Of a stretch of 64,000 bases of DNA, positions 1 through 11,327 are shown in pieces. How positions within the stretch are numbered: the first letter of the stretch is position 1; each line of letters opens with the position of its first letter. Source of the DNA: Micropterix aruncella (Eukaryota; Arthropoda; Insecta; Lepidoptera; Micropterigidae); contig OX155952.1 in the NCBI GenBank assembly GCA_944548615.1, forward strand, positions 41,170,185-41,234,184, given 5' to 3'. The position numbers and the translations under genes were made by a program. Below the pieces are notes generated by a model. That model made no database searches. It was given only the letters and a program-made list of their open reading frames with translations, and was not told the DNA's origin.

Positions 1-110
1 TGATTTGAAATTGAAATTCCAACACAAACCCAAGTTATCCAAGTTCAAAGTAGCCAGTGTGAAAATACAGCAATTACATAGTTAAGGACCCAATATTAAG
101 CAGTAAAATA
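1..110. repeat. Unclassified dispersed repeat, family A, copy 1
   Basis: This stretch resembles 21222-21330 and the two sides of 35829-35913 / 36676-36720. All share the core AGCAATT(G/A)CATAG followed by TTAAGG or GTAAGG. No coding potential was seen. It is probably the end of a non-autonomous element cut by the window edge. The third copy is split by a LINE insertion, so it was present before that LINE arrived. Confidence 0.5.
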
Positions 111-415
111 CGCATATTATTGTGCCGGAAAATAGGATATGATATTCAAATTCGGATCTGACGGGTTTTGGTAATGAAGTCTAGGATCATGACTGGTTTT
201 GCTACTAACTTCGGGCTGTGACGTCACCAAAAACTCAGGGAGCTTATATATTTGACATTAATCGCCATGACAGTTTATGGATTATTTCTTTGCTTGGATT
301 TGTCGGTGCGAATATTGCGGCGTTTGAAAACCGTTTTCATGGATGTAACGGAGGTTAACATTTAATGTCGTTTTATATTATTATATTCATGGAATGTCGC
401 GTAGTTTAAAACTAA

Positions 416-1085
416 ATGAAGGATCTGGCGGAGTTTGAAATTAGTACACACAACAGTCGGGTTACACGTTTCATTAGTAAAGTTCTTTTCAATTTTTGTA
501 TGCGACTTAGCAAAGTGCGAAACAGTTTTATTCACCAAAATTTGTCCTTCTATAATAAGATTCCAGAGCAAATGAAAAGCCTTGGAGAGGACCAATTTAA
601 AAAGATAATTATACATAATTTGGTAAGAAACCCAATTTATTGTATAAGGGAGTTTGAAAATTCTGAGTTTATTTTCCATGTTGATGATTAATGAAATGCG
701 TAAAGTTTTAAACATAATGGTATTATGATAGCTGACATTCTAATTTTTATATAATTAAATTCATTTTAAAAAAAAAATACGAAGGCATATTGCTGGATTG
801 GCAATAAAATATATATTTTTTGATTATTCTACATAGAATTTGCATTTCTATTTTAATATATTATTCTCCCTGACTCATCACATTAGCATATTTTGATTAT
901 TTGTATGTAGGTAATATTGAATATAATATTACAGCCATGACAACTATCACGATAGTTTTGATTATAATAATGAAATTTTTAGCATTTAATTTTGTGACGC
1001 ATCCAAGTGTAGGAATGCCTATCTACTGGAGTAGTTGATTGTATTGTATTGTATTGTATTATATTGTATTGTATCGTATCATATA
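416..1085 (+). pseudogene. LINE (jockey/CR1-like) 3' end fragment
   Basis: A 91-codon open frame (416-691) ends like the extreme C-terminus of jockey- or CR1-type reverse transcriptase polyproteins. It has the SFIHQNLSFYNKIPEQMKSL type of motif (compare 'YNKIP' in the family) followed by a basic FKK stretch. About 350 bp of AT-rich 3' UTR follow, ending in an (ATTGT)n run at about 1039-1080. Such microsatellite tails are typical of LINE 3' ends. The rest of the reverse transcriptase is missing, so this is a 5'-truncated dead copy. The clade is an inference from the motif only. Confidence 0.6.
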
Positions 1086-1772
1086 AACTGTGCTGTGTGG
1101 ATATATCTTGAGATTGATCTGTAACCTATTGCTTAAAGAGAGAGCTAATTAACAACTTGTCGGTAGTAAGTTGCGTAATTGCTATACTTTAATTGCAACT
1201 TAGCATTTCATTCAACAATCTACATCCTACCACTAGTAAACAGCTGGATGACGTAAATTTAAAAAAAACATCAAGGAGATGCTTATACTTTATCTATGAT
1301 ATGACCGAATTCGGGGGTCATGACTTTTCAAACATTGTACCCATTAAAATGATAGTTTGATATAAATATTCATGCATTCATTGTCTGACTATATTGGTTT
1401 CATATTACAAAAAGCAACAGTAATTGAATAGCATTTATAAAAAGTAGCTAGCTGTTGATTATGTTGATTTTATTTGATTATTTTTACATTTTTAGATATT
1501 ATTATTTGGATTTGTACCTAATATTTTAAATATTTATTTTTTAAGTTATTTTTACTAATATATGATATGACTGATATATGTTATATTAATGGATCAGATA
1601 AACTAGTATCACGCAAAAGGCTTGTAATAACTACCTGTACTTACAGTAATTTGTTTAATATATATTATAATACTAGCGGAACCCGACGAACTTCGTCTCG
1701 CCACGAATTTGTTCGTTTGGCAGCAGATGACGTTAACTTAGGTAATTTTCATTGACAGTTGTTTGACATTTA
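1086..1772. other. AT-rich sequence without recognised gene
   Basis: No coding region or RNA gene was recognised. A 62-codon open frame at 1567-1755 has AT-driven composition and no domain. Confidence 0.6.
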
Positions 1773-1922
1773 GGATGATTCATGCTACACCGGGCCGGGG
1801 CCGGGCCGGGCCCCGGCCGAGTCGTTTCCAACGTGCTCCGGCCGGGCCAGTCATTCATGCTACACCGGGCGTGACCGGGCTGTTTCCGAGTTTATGTATC
1901 CCACGGCCGTGTCCGCGATAAC

Positions 1923-2030
1923 TAGTAGAATAGAATAGAATAACTTTATTGTGCTATAAAAACATAACTTAATGAATATTACGCTGGTTTTATAAAAAAG
2001 ACAATGTATGCACAAATGGCGGACTTATCT
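1923..2030 (-). repeat. Small LINE 3' tail inside the Harbinger element
   Basis: On the plus strand the segment begins with (TAGAA)n and then CTTTATTGTGCTATAA. Read on the minus strand it is a polyadenylation-like CAATAAAG followed by a (TTCTA)n tail, as seen at many insect LINE ends. A similar structure is at 12286-12360. The boundary on the inner side is uncertain. Confidence 0.4.
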
Positions 2031-2093
2031 AACTATTGTTGCGTCCATCTATTTTGGCGATAATAATATTTTTTAATTTCTATTTTCGCTTGA

Positions 2094-2504
2094 TTGATAA
2101 GTGTGTTATTAATGCAATTTTCACAACTTGAGTTGGCAGCTATTGCAATTGCCTTTGAAGACGAAGTATTGGAAACACGAACTGAATCTAATAAAAGAAG
2201 ATGGAGTGTACATCCAGCCTGGAGAAAACGACAATCGGAGGGAGAATTCGCCATGCTCTACAAGGAATTAATAGATGATGAGAGCAAATGTTACGGTTAT
2301 TTTAGGATGTCTAAAGAATGCTTTAGCATATTTCTTGGAAAAATAAAACGTGATTTAACCAAACAAAATTCAAGATTTCTGAAGCATATCTCTGCCATTG
2401 AACGATTAGCAGACCGGAGCCGGGAAAACAATATCCATCGCCATTTCGACGCCGTGCTCCGGACGTGGCACGACCGGTCACGGCCGGAGCCCGGCCAAGC
2501 ATGA
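2094..2504 (+). pseudogene. HARBI1-like transposase, N-terminal fragment
   Basis: The frame contains RRWSVHPAWRKRQSEGEFAM and then YFRMSKECFSIFL. These match the family pattern RRxWVHP...R..GEF..L and YFRMSxxxF at the N-terminus of PIF/Harbinger nucleases (HARBI1-like). After about residue 100 the similarity stops, and the frame runs into the GC-rich inverted repeat, giving an artefactual Arg/Pro-rich tail. The DDE catalytic residues are absent. The frame has no obvious AUG at its 5' end before the internal Met at about 2112. It is the remnant of a transposase inside a non-autonomous element. Confidence 0.65.
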
Positions 2505-2617
2505 ATTGCTTCATACAAAAGTATACTATAGATATCTGACCGTGTCCCGGCCGGGGCCCGGCCCGGCCCCGGCCCGGTGTAGCATGAATCATCCTTTATT
2601 ACAAATTTAAAGATTGT

Positions 2618-3279
2618 TTATTTTTTATCTTCCAAAAGAGCAGTTTCATCAATTGGCACTTGTGGATTCGTTGTGCTCGTTGCGTTCGAAATGGAAGAGA
2701 AAAGTGTGTAAACAGTACGATTTTGTTTGACTCTCCATTGATTTCTTCTCTTTTTTTCAGATTTGGGCATAAAATTGTCGCGAATAATATGTGTTGCACC
2801 AAATGAAGTCATTTGGAAACAGTTATTGTAATATTGTATGTATGGCAGAAAATGCCTAGAATCTGGTGCATTTCCAGACACCAACGATCCTAATTTCTCT
2901 GGTGGTGAAACTAATGGCGTTAATCTCATTTTACCTCCTGCGCAACACAAACCGAGTGGTTCGTGGCGGTACTTAAAGGCATTGCAATATTGGCACAAAT
3001 GGTCCATTTTTCCAATTTCCATGCATTCATAATCGCCAGATTATAATAGAATGCCTCTCTGTATGTGTTTTGTCTCATATTCAATCGTCTTCGCACTGCA
3101 ACATTACGGATCCGTGCCGCTTCATTCAATTCTTGGCGATGCTCATCGCTTTCAGTTGGTCGAACCTCTCTTTGTCGTCTTGCTCGAGCGGTCACCTTGC
3201 TGAGATTGGAGCGTCTGTGCAAGAGTATAACTGTGAAAAATGATTGTAAAACCTGCAAAAACATTCGCGAATTACACAA
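2618..3279 (-). pseudogene. Helitron-type protein, N-terminal fragment
   Basis: Two overlapping minus-strand frames read as the region ahead of the Helitron helicase-like (Rep) domain. First comes a basic Arg/Glu-rich stretch (RARRQREVRPTESDEHRQEL and RIRNVAVRRRLNMRQ). It is followed by a Cys pair and GLCCAGGKMRLTPL, then SGNAPDSRHFLPYIQYYNN and FQMTSFGA. The CCxxGKVxLPP and Y(N)xxFQMTSFGA motifs are characteristic of insect Helitron polyproteins. A frameshift at about 2930-3020 separates the two parts, and the Rep and helicase domains are missing. It is dead as a transposon. The assignment comes from motif recognition only. Confidence 0.65.
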
Positions 3280-3646
3280 ATTCAGTTAATTCAGTTGAGT
3301 TACCTTCAGAATCACGAAAACGCTATGAAAAGTTCGTAAAATTAAACTTACTGTCAACTGTCAGTTTTTGCACCGTGCCGCCATCTTGATTTTCGAATTT
3401 TCGTATTTTTATTCTTGTCAAACAACGCCATCTATGATCAAGCTCGGTACTAAAATAATTTTTGGTTTTTCTCATTTTTCTCACTTTTCCGAGAGATTTT
3501 CCAATTTTTTTATATCCTATAGCAACACCGAAATGATTACGAACAAAACAAAAAAAGAATCGTTCAAATCGGGCCAGGCGCTCGTGAGTTATTAGGTAAC
3601 ATACATAAAACCCGACTCATTTTTATTATATAGATACTACCTATAA

Positions 3647-4617
3647 CAGGGGTGCTCAAACGGTCAATCGCGAGTGCTTTTTGAGTCGATCGCGAAAAGA
3701 AAATAAAAAGTAAATTGCAACTTACGATAGATCAATTGAAAAGAAAGGTTCTGAAACATTTTCAGTCTTTGAAAGCAAGGATTCCTTAGTTGAATTTTTA
3801 TATTTATGAGGGAGTCTTATCAAATATTTTGGGCGAATTCGTAAGACGTTTTTATGATTTCAGTAAACTGGCAAATATCGCATCTTATATCTTATCGTAT
3901 AAAAATAATGAGGAATCTGCTACTGAAATAGCAAGTCAGTTTAACATGGACTCATCTTCTGTTGAAAAGGAGGTAGTGCAGATTATATCACTACGTCTCA
4001 AAGCCACAGCATCTGATACAAAATTCTAGTCTTTTATATATTAAGATAAATATCCGAATCTAAGGCAAATCTCCCTTCAGTTGACGGCAATGTTAGGGTC
4101 AACTTACTGCATTGTGCGAGTCTGCATTTTCTGAAATAAAGACAATTAAGTCAAAATATCGCAAACGACTAACTGACGAACATATGTCATCATGCTTACG
4201 ATGAACACTCGATAATTACGTACCATTTTATGAAAAGTATGCTGAGAACATGCAGTGTCACGCTTTAACATCCGAAGTCATTCTTTAGTTAAATTTAGAA
4301 ACTAGAATTCGTTTGTTTCGTAAGAACAAATAAAATCGCAATTTTGAATAAGTATGACTTTTTTAATGACTTTTTAAAGCAGACTAAAAAAATGCATATT
4401 GAGGAAAACTAATTTCTGTCGTTCCTACCAAATCTACGTAGATTCATGGTCATGATATTCTGCAACGCCCCTATATACTTATACCTGCGCCATGATACAC
4501 CCTAACCTATCTATATGTCAATGTTGCATCACACATACTTGCAGCCGCTCAGAGTCGATCGATCGGAGTCAAACAATATTGAAGTAGATCGCCAGCAGTT
4601 TAAGTTTGAATACCCCG
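3647..4617 (+). mobile_element. hAT-type DNA transposon remnant with decayed transposase
   Basis: The left end is CAGGGGTGCTCAAACGG... and the right end is the imperfect inverse (...GTTTGAATACCCCGG), both followed inward by AGTCGATCG-type sequence. The flanking octamers (ACCTATAA / ACCTACAG) are similar but not identical, as for an old 8-bp duplication. A plus-strand frame at 3790-4029, continuing with frameshifts to about 4270, reads like the C-terminal half of a GTF2I-repeat/ZBED-type hAT transposase. It contains SAFSEIKTIKSKYRKRLTDE, which belongs to the hAT dimerisation region. Several stops and frame changes show it is a pseudogene. Most of the transposase, including the BED finger, is missing. 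Confidence 0.6.
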
Positions 4618-5764
4618 GACCTACAGTATATTGTGACATGTCCAAGAACGGTAAATTCGCCAACTGGATACGATTTTATAGTAATGTAATGAGTTAACAT
4701 GGAACAAAGCTAAAGCCTCGATGAATAAAGTTTTGAAATTCGTAGTCCCATCGGTTGAAACGATCAAAGTTGCTCAATTGACATCAGCCTGCCTCACGGA
4801 AATCATAGGTAAGATACCGACAGTTACCATTACTCAGATTACAATCTCAACGACCTTCGGCTTAAACTTTTCTGTCTTTCTTTCTCACTGCATAAATTAT
4901 TCAAGACAACTACCGCCGTTGAGCTCGCGACTATATTGTTAGCCTGTCTTAATTTGTCTGTCAGTGGCTCATTTAATTAATATTAATTTAATTCGTTCGT
5001 TCCGGATGTTTATAATCGTGCGTGTCATGCTGCGCATTCGGTTCATTTTTTTGTTTCGGCAACCGCTCACTTACAAGACGACACATTATTTTTTAAAAAC
5101 TAGTAGCCAAGGTTATATAATAGTATAAAATCGTATTCGTTTTCGCAGCCTTCCTCATTAATATAAACAAATAGTTATATTATGACACAAGGTGAAAGGT
5201 GTATATCTATTATTGCCTGTCGATAATTTGTAATTTCAATCTATTTTACATTTTCTTCTTTTCCATTTCTAGCTGTTGTTCGCTTTCTATTATATATTTA
5301 GTAATTATAAATTCCATTCTATTTTAAGAAGAAGTACCACTGTGCTTTGTAAATGCGTTGATTAAAGAAATAAATGTCACATCGCATAATGAAATAAAAG
5401 ATATTACAAATATTTTAACTACGAATGTCAAATAGTCACATAAAGTTATAAAGATTTGATGATTACTATTATTCATTTTTACTGTAACTATGCATTTATA
5501 AAAGATTGATTTCTATATATTGATATCGAATACAGTGTTACGCCCGCAGTGTTACAAACTAATTCTAGTGGAGCGACATGCAATATGGTTTTTTAAAATA
5601 CACGACTGTGTTGCTATGGGGTTAGTGTCTTCTATCTATGCATAGTGCATTTTTAGGCATTTTTTTTTTTGTAAATTTCCTGAAATAAATGAAATAATTT
5701 CATGTCAGTTATTTTTTATTTAATATACTTCTATATCTTCATAGAAATATTCATAGATTTATTA
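4618..5764. other. AT-rich intergenic sequence, nothing recognised
   Basis: No domain-bearing frame or RNA gene was seen. Short open frames at 4721-4942 and elsewhere show no motifs. Confidence 0.6.
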
Positions 5765-5864
5765 TACTACTGTTAGATTGGCAATGCGAAAGAGAAAGAA
5801 CATAGATACTGGTATGTTAGAGCGCGATAGACAGGCGAGACCATTCACGTACATGCTATCGGCC

Positions 5865-5896
5865 TGTATCGGCCCAACGTCAGTTGGGCCGATACA
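5865..5896. promoter_or_regulatory. Perfect 14-bp inverted repeat in the THAP gene leader
   Basis: TGTATCGGCCCAAC, a 4-nt spacer GTCA, then the exact complement GTTGGGCCGATACA, ending 69 bp before the ATG. It could be an operator-like dyad for a THAP protein or an RNA hairpin in the 5' leader. Function is inferred from position only. Confidence 0.4.
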
Positions 5897-5965
5897 AATC
5901 CCGCTTAATTTTCCAAAATCTCGCGTTTAAAGGTGTAATTTGGTGTGTCATAGACGTAATCAATT

Positions 5966-8602
5966 ATGATTACTTGTGCAGTACCTGGATGTAAGTCATC
6001 AAAGAAAGAAAATCCACAGAAATATTCATTTCACATGTAAGTACGATTGAAAGATTTGATTATCTAAATGCAATATTTTGGAGCTCTATACATGAAAATT
6101 ATCCTGAAATGGATGGGTAATAATATTGCATTTTGTAATATTAATGCTCGGAATGCGTAGGAATTGAATTTAACGTAATATTAAATACGTGAATTGCTAG
6201 TATTTCTAACCTCAAATGTATAGTGAGAGCGCTAATATCGATATCCACATATCGATATGTAACTTGGCTGACAACGGTATGCCGTACATGCGGCCTTATT
6301 AGAAGAGATCGTAACAAGTAAAGTAAACAGCAAAAATACTATATCATGTAAAAATGTTAATGATGGTGAGATATATCCGATGGTTTATAAAAAAAATGAG
6401 AATATTAAAAATCCAATATTATTGCAGTATAGGAACCTCTTCTAGATTGTTGATTTTTTAACGTCATCAGACTATATTCACCACGCTGATTCCGAATCTG
6501 CAATAATATGTATTCGGTCTCAATAAATAAGCGAGATATAGGCATTCAAAAAAGCGCCAAACCTATACATTTCGGTAGGTTACGTTTTTTTTAAATTTTA
6601 AATAATACCTATTTGGCGGTAGGTTAGATTAGTTTTTTTTAAAACAATCTTTAAAACTGAGTTTAAAAAAAACTTTTTTTTTTGTATGTAAATTTGGTTT
6701 CAAAATTTTACGGGTCCGAAGCTTTTTCCTTTCATATTTAGCATTACAATGATCGAATCTAGTAGTATTTCTTTATATTTTCGATTTCTGAGAAAGGTTC
6801 CTATACTGCAATAATTCCAAAAATCCTACACGGACAAAAATTAATATTAAAAAATTACAATAAACTAGCCTACCCTGAATAGTCAGTATCGCGATATCAC
6901 TTACGCTGAAATCTTTTATTTCATGCGAGTTTTTGCATCATATTTCGAGTAAACAAAAATATTTTATAGGTTACATTTATTTCCATACGAATTGGTAGAA
7001 TAAAGATTTTTATTTAATATTGGCATTTATGTTTTCAAATGGTATGTCAATATCTTACGAAAATATAAATCTATTCTAGTATATTCTATTTGTAATTAAA
7101 GATTGTGCTACACACAACAAGGGACCGAATTATTTTTGTGTGCTTTACATTCTTCAAATGTTGTCCCGAAAATGCACCGAAAATATGTCGTAAGGAACTT
7201 TCCATTTCTTGTCTATATTCCACAAAGTTTAAGTAAATATACTCTACCTATTCCAAACTCTGCTTGGTAGAAATTTTATCAAATTTCTGTTTTTAGTTTT
7301 TAGGGTTCTGGAGTCAAATAGCATTCTTATAAATATCCTTACAATATAATTTTTAAATCTTTCAGATTTCCTGTAAATTATGATGTTCGACAAAAATGGC
7401 TAAAAATGATAAATAGGGAAAATTGGGTTCACAATAAATATTCAACTTTATGCAGCAGACACTTTGAACAAAAATGTTTTGCCAATAGAGGCTCTCAAAG
7501 AGTAAAGCTGCGGTCTGGTTCAATACCCACATTGTTCATGCCCGTAAGTTATTTCCTAATTATTCATTTTATTATCTGTACGGTCTGCTATAATGGTAAC
7601 ACCTGCACTACTTATATGATCGCCACTACTACGGAATTGAGGAAACTCAACGTCAATGTGTGTTTTATTGATATGCTTTATTATGTTTATGCATGTCCAA
7701 CAGTCTGTGTATTCGCTACCAGCGTTATCCTTATTCATTCATTAAAATTCATTATTCTATTAAACTGTCATTTTAATCATATTATGTAACACAGATACAC
7801 CTACACTTTCTAATAATATAAAGCGGTAAAGTTTGTTTGTTGGTATGGGGTAATCTCGGATGTATACGTCCGATTTTTTAAATTATTTTACCAATTTAAA
7901 GTTACGCCATTCCCGAAAGACTATATTTTATGTAAATACTATAAGGGTAAGACCGCAATCAAATCTACTTATGTATACATTCTTAATATTTCTTTGCAGG
8001 TTGCATTGAAACCAACACGCAAAGTGTCATCATATGTCTACAGAGATATATCTCCGGTTGCCAATACCTCTACAGCAAACGTTGTTGGTCTGGAAAATAC
8101 CCCGAGGAAGCAAAAGATGAAGAAAACAATTGACATTCTCAGAAGACGGTTAGACATTAACCAAAAAAAACTGAAAAATATAAGGGCACAAAAAAACGGG
8201 CATGTGAAAAATTCTGTAACGCTATTCTGTAAATTGAAAGTAGGTTCACTTATATACACGAAGGACGTAGGTGGCCTCATTTATCCTTCGCAAGATGTTT
8301 ATAATATAGGTGTTCAATCTGAACAAGTATTTCGTAAATGTGTTAAGGGAAAAAATATTAACGAATTCATGTTTCAAAAATTGGTAAACGGTTGTATTGT
8401 GTCCTGTAAATCTTTTTTTAGTGTTCTTGACAATCATATGCATGATTCGCCAGCATTATTTAATCATAAATACTCGCTAATAAAAGCAATAATTGAAACT
8501 TATTTTACAATTAGAATAAAGTATGAAGCAAAATTGCAAAATGCATCAAAGGAAAGTTTGCGACATTTTTATAATAAATTACTTCTGTTTGGCGGAAAAT
8601 AA
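5966..8602 (+). CDS. THAP-domain protein, P-transposase-like with the catalytic core deleted
   Basis: Exons 5966-6036, 7366-7543 and 8000-8602 join in frame through GT-AG introns to give 283 aa. Residues 1-83 form a THAP zinc-finger DNA-binding domain: C4-x4-C9, W35, C53-x2-H56 and the closing SIPTLF motif (family AVPTxF). Residues 120-148 are a charged helix suited to a short coiled coil. From about 160 to the end the protein resembles the C-terminal region of P-type/THAP9 transposases (DVGGLIYPSQDV, family KD.GGL..PS.DV). The RNase-H-like catalytic domain that normally lies between these parts is absent, without a stop or frameshift. Drosophila KP elements have the same architecture and encode a repressor of P transposition. 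A repressor role here is an inference. The ATG was chosen because it starts directly at the C4 motif. Confidence 0.7.
6235..6258. repeat. Paired ATATCGATAT palindromes in THAP intron 1
   Basis: Two copies of the self-complementary decamer ATATCGATAT are separated by CCAC, 200 bp after the exon 1 donor. They could be protein-binding sites or chance in AT-rich DNA. Confidence 0.35.
6419..6814. mobile_element. MITE in THAP intron 1
   Basis: The inverted termini are TTATTGCAGTATAGGAACCT (6419-6438) and its complement at 6795-6814, enclosing about 355 bp of AT-rich non-coding DNA. Both outer flanks contain AAAAATCC. The superfamily is not determined. Confidence 0.65.
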
Positions 8603-8840
8603 AAATCGAATACATTGTATCTGTAGTTTTATTATTATTTCTTCTTAGTTATTGACACTTGTACACACGCGTTAAATCGGGAAACGAGATACCAGCCAGT
8701 TTTTATCGATAATCTCAGTTTAGGCAGTGATAGCACAGCACTATTTTTGTCACACACGCACACACGCACATTACACGCACACTAGTGTATTTTCATTTTA
8801 GTCTCGCTCCACTGACTCTATTGCCAATCTACTTATAATA

Positions 8841-10551
8841 CTACATCTATGGAAATATTAATAAAACCAGCAAAATTAACTATTTTAATTACCAGCTTCC
8901 ATTTTTTAACATCCCAGTATCAATTTATAAGGCATTAGTCTGGGGAATCCTCCAAAAGGGTTTAAAATTTTTATTAAAACTCAATACTTTATCAGCAAAA
9001 TTCATCAAAATCTTTGCTAAATCACCAAAGTGTGCATAAACATGTATAAAAAAAAGAAAAACATTACGCCGATAATCGTTTCCTAGGTAAATAACAGATT
9101 TCCGCATATTTGGATTTCAGCATATTACACTTAAAAATTAATTGTAAAATAAACTAATTTCATTTTAAATATGAAATTAATATAGAAAATCGATGGGAGA
9201 GGTAGGGAATTGGAAGTGATTAGGAAGAAGGAGTTAGACGACGGTATGTGTATATGTATATAGATATAAATAAAGATATAGATCGTATAGTGGATATATA
9301 GATACAGATATTTATTGATAAAATACTAGTAAACGTCGAAAGATTTCGGATTTGTTTAGAGCGTTCTTTAACCTTTGCCTTTGAGATTCTTTAACCTTTG
9401 CCTGAGATCGAAAGATTTTGATTTGATATCCCTATAGTGATTATTATAATCCTTACAGAAAAACCTTTTTCAGCTTCTTACCAAATTTTGTTCATGGATT
9501 TTTCGCTACAATGAAAATATTGCGGTATAAAAGTGTGTTTTCGTCGTACCGCTGAGTATTTGACTACATATTCATAAATAATTTATAGCGTAATCATATA
9601 TAAGAATACTAATATCACTTTCGGGGTAGAGGGGAGGGCTGAGATGCTGAAAATAGATAAATAGAATTGAATTTAATCTAGGTTAGAATTTTGATTGAAT
9701 TTTGATTTTGATTCATAGATTTTAACTCTTGGGAGGGATGGGGGGGGGAAGTCCTTAGGCAGCAGGCAAACAATTTTGAAAAATGATTTAATTTTAATGT
9801 AGTTTTTGTAAATATTACTTCAGGTGCTTTTTTATTATTTTAGATCATTGTAATTAGATAGCTGCCTAATAAAGACGATTTTTTTTTATTATTGAACTTT
9901 ATTTATTACTCAACGCGAAGTCCACACCGACGTAAAGGGGGGAACCCCCACCCCACCGCTACCCCCCCCCCCCCCCCCCCACTCCCTCGCCTCAATGGGA
10001 GTGGCCATGATACTAATATATCCACGTCAGATTATTTTTGAGATACATTAAATCACACCGTAATATTAACCGTTAGGTTAATTTATAAGAATAGCCAAAT
10101 ATTTGATGTAATACATACAAATGGCATCATAAATTTTAACTAATAGTGTACTTCCCTACATTAAACCATATTTAGCAAATCTATTTATAATACAATGCTA
10201 ATAATTAATACCATATCTGGCGCCCACTAATAAATTCGCTAATTGCATGCATTAGTTACAGAACTACCTATTTTAAGGTGATGCCATTTTAATATGCTTT
10301 GCATAAAAATCGCGTGGGTTTTGCTCGTTTCTCTTTCTGTCTCTCCCGTAGTCGTTATTGGCAAAAAAATCATTAGCATTCTTTATTATAAGCGCGTTCC
10401 AATAGCGGTAGGTCATTAAAGATATAATCGACAAATTTTACAGCAATGGAGTTCAGTATGAACAGTCGAATTACGCAATAATAAACATCCATATCGGATG
10501 TTCACTTACGTATGCCTCTATATGAGTTATTCTGATTTTTAATTATCGAAA
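8841..10551. other. Intergenic AT-rich DNA with a long C tract
   Basis: No coding region was recognised. Notable features are G-rich patches near 9630 and 9735 and an uninterrupted run of about 19 C at 9962-9980 inside a longer C-rich stretch. Confidence 0.55.
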
Positions 10552-11250
10552 TTAAATGAAATCGAAAAATTTCGTACAAAGATCTTCAATATAAAATCGA
10601 AGACTATCGCGGTTGTTTGACATTATAAATAGGATAGAAAACGAATTTACCGTACCTGAAATTTGTAGCACCCGATGTTTCGATGACGTTGCAGCCGCCG
10701 TTGTCCAGGGTAGACTGAAAAGCTGACAATCCGTTGTTTTGCGGGTAGGCCGCATACCGCTTCCGCCACTGCGTAGGTTATAACGGTGGTGGGGGGCCGG
10801 GCTTGGAGCGCGGAAATTTTGAAAATCCGTCTTGCACACAACACTCACTGTATCATGTTTTACGTCTTTGCGTTCGGCGTTCGGCGGCGGGAACATTTTA
10901 AGAAGAGAGATCCACGTAGAAGAGAGTTTGTAACCGTCGTCTCTGTTAAAGTTCGGGGTTCTTCTTATTTCAATGGCTTCCCGGATCATGCGAGGAAAGT
11001 AGAATTGTTCTTTGGATAGCACAATGGGATTTTGAAACTGAATCCAGTGGTTACTTCCGCTATCCAATATATGTTCGCAGATCGCCGATTTTTCTCGCTG
11101 AACGTTTTTAACAGCTTTGATGTGTTCTGACAGTCGCGTGGCTATGGGCCGTTTCGTTTGTCCAACATATGTAGGTATGTTGTAGCCAGTGTCTACGGTA
11201 CTCTCTTTTTTGCTACTGTTTAGAAAAAAGCCTCTAATGGTGCTAATCAC
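10552..11250 (-). pseudogene. Penelope-like retroelement, GIY-YIG endonuclease end
   Basis: The minus-strand frame has the GIY-YIG signature of Penelope-like elements: the YNIPTYVGQTKRPIATRLSE motif, then H(I)KAV and a conserved EAIEIRR..NFNRDDGY segment. This is the C-terminal endonuclease that follows the reverse transcriptase in EN-positive Penelope elements. The reverse transcriptase is missing. Downstream (10552-10730) lies the element's tail. Read on the minus strand it runs CCTGGACAACGGCGGCTGC, then CGAAACATCGGGTGCTACAA, then CGTTTTCTATCCTATTTATA. The same tail recurs as palindromes at 16929, 18981, 28385 and 52816. The start at 11250 is not an AUG, so the copy is 5'-truncated. Confidence 0.8.
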
Positions 11251-11327
11251 TGTATAATAAATAAATAAATTTATAGTTTAAAAAAACACTAAACACACGC
11301 TTTTATAAATTCACATAAAAACAGCGC

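Larger units (their letters stand above)
1773..2594 (+). mobile_element. PIF/Harbinger-like DNA transposon, deletion derivative
   Basis: The ends are 47-bp perfect inverted repeats (1773-1819 and 2548-2594) starting GGATGATTCATGCTACACC and continuing into a long CCGGGGCC-rich stretch. The element is flanked on both sides by TTTA, consistent with the 3-bp TWA-type target duplication of PIF/Harbinger elements. A second, weaker set of the same end motif lies inside, near 1852 (ATTCATGCTACACCGGGC) and near 2500 (rc CCGGCCAAGCATGAAT). This suggests nesting of two related elements or duplicated ends. The only coding content is the N-terminal part of a HARBI1-like nuclease. Confidence 0.75.
5765..8840 (+). 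mobile_element. P-like (THAP) DNA element, internally deleted
   Basis: A THAP-domain gene (5966-8602) sits between inverted copies of TAGATTGGCAAT (at about 5775 and 8821-8832). Weaker inverted similarity continues outward (CATAGAT about 15 bp beyond each copy), so the terminal repeats may be about 30 bp and imperfect. An 8-bp target duplication as in Drosophila P could not be confirmed. The gene lacks the RNase-H-like catalytic core, so the element would be non-autonomous. The 5' leader holds a perfect hairpin at 5865-5896, and intron 1 holds an inserted MITE. The alternative is a host THAP gene that happens to be flanked by repeats. Confidence 0.5.

Noticed and set aside
10786..11019. Plus-strand frame opposite the Penelope GIY-YIG region
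   Set aside because: It is the antisense shadow of a well-supported endonuclease frame.
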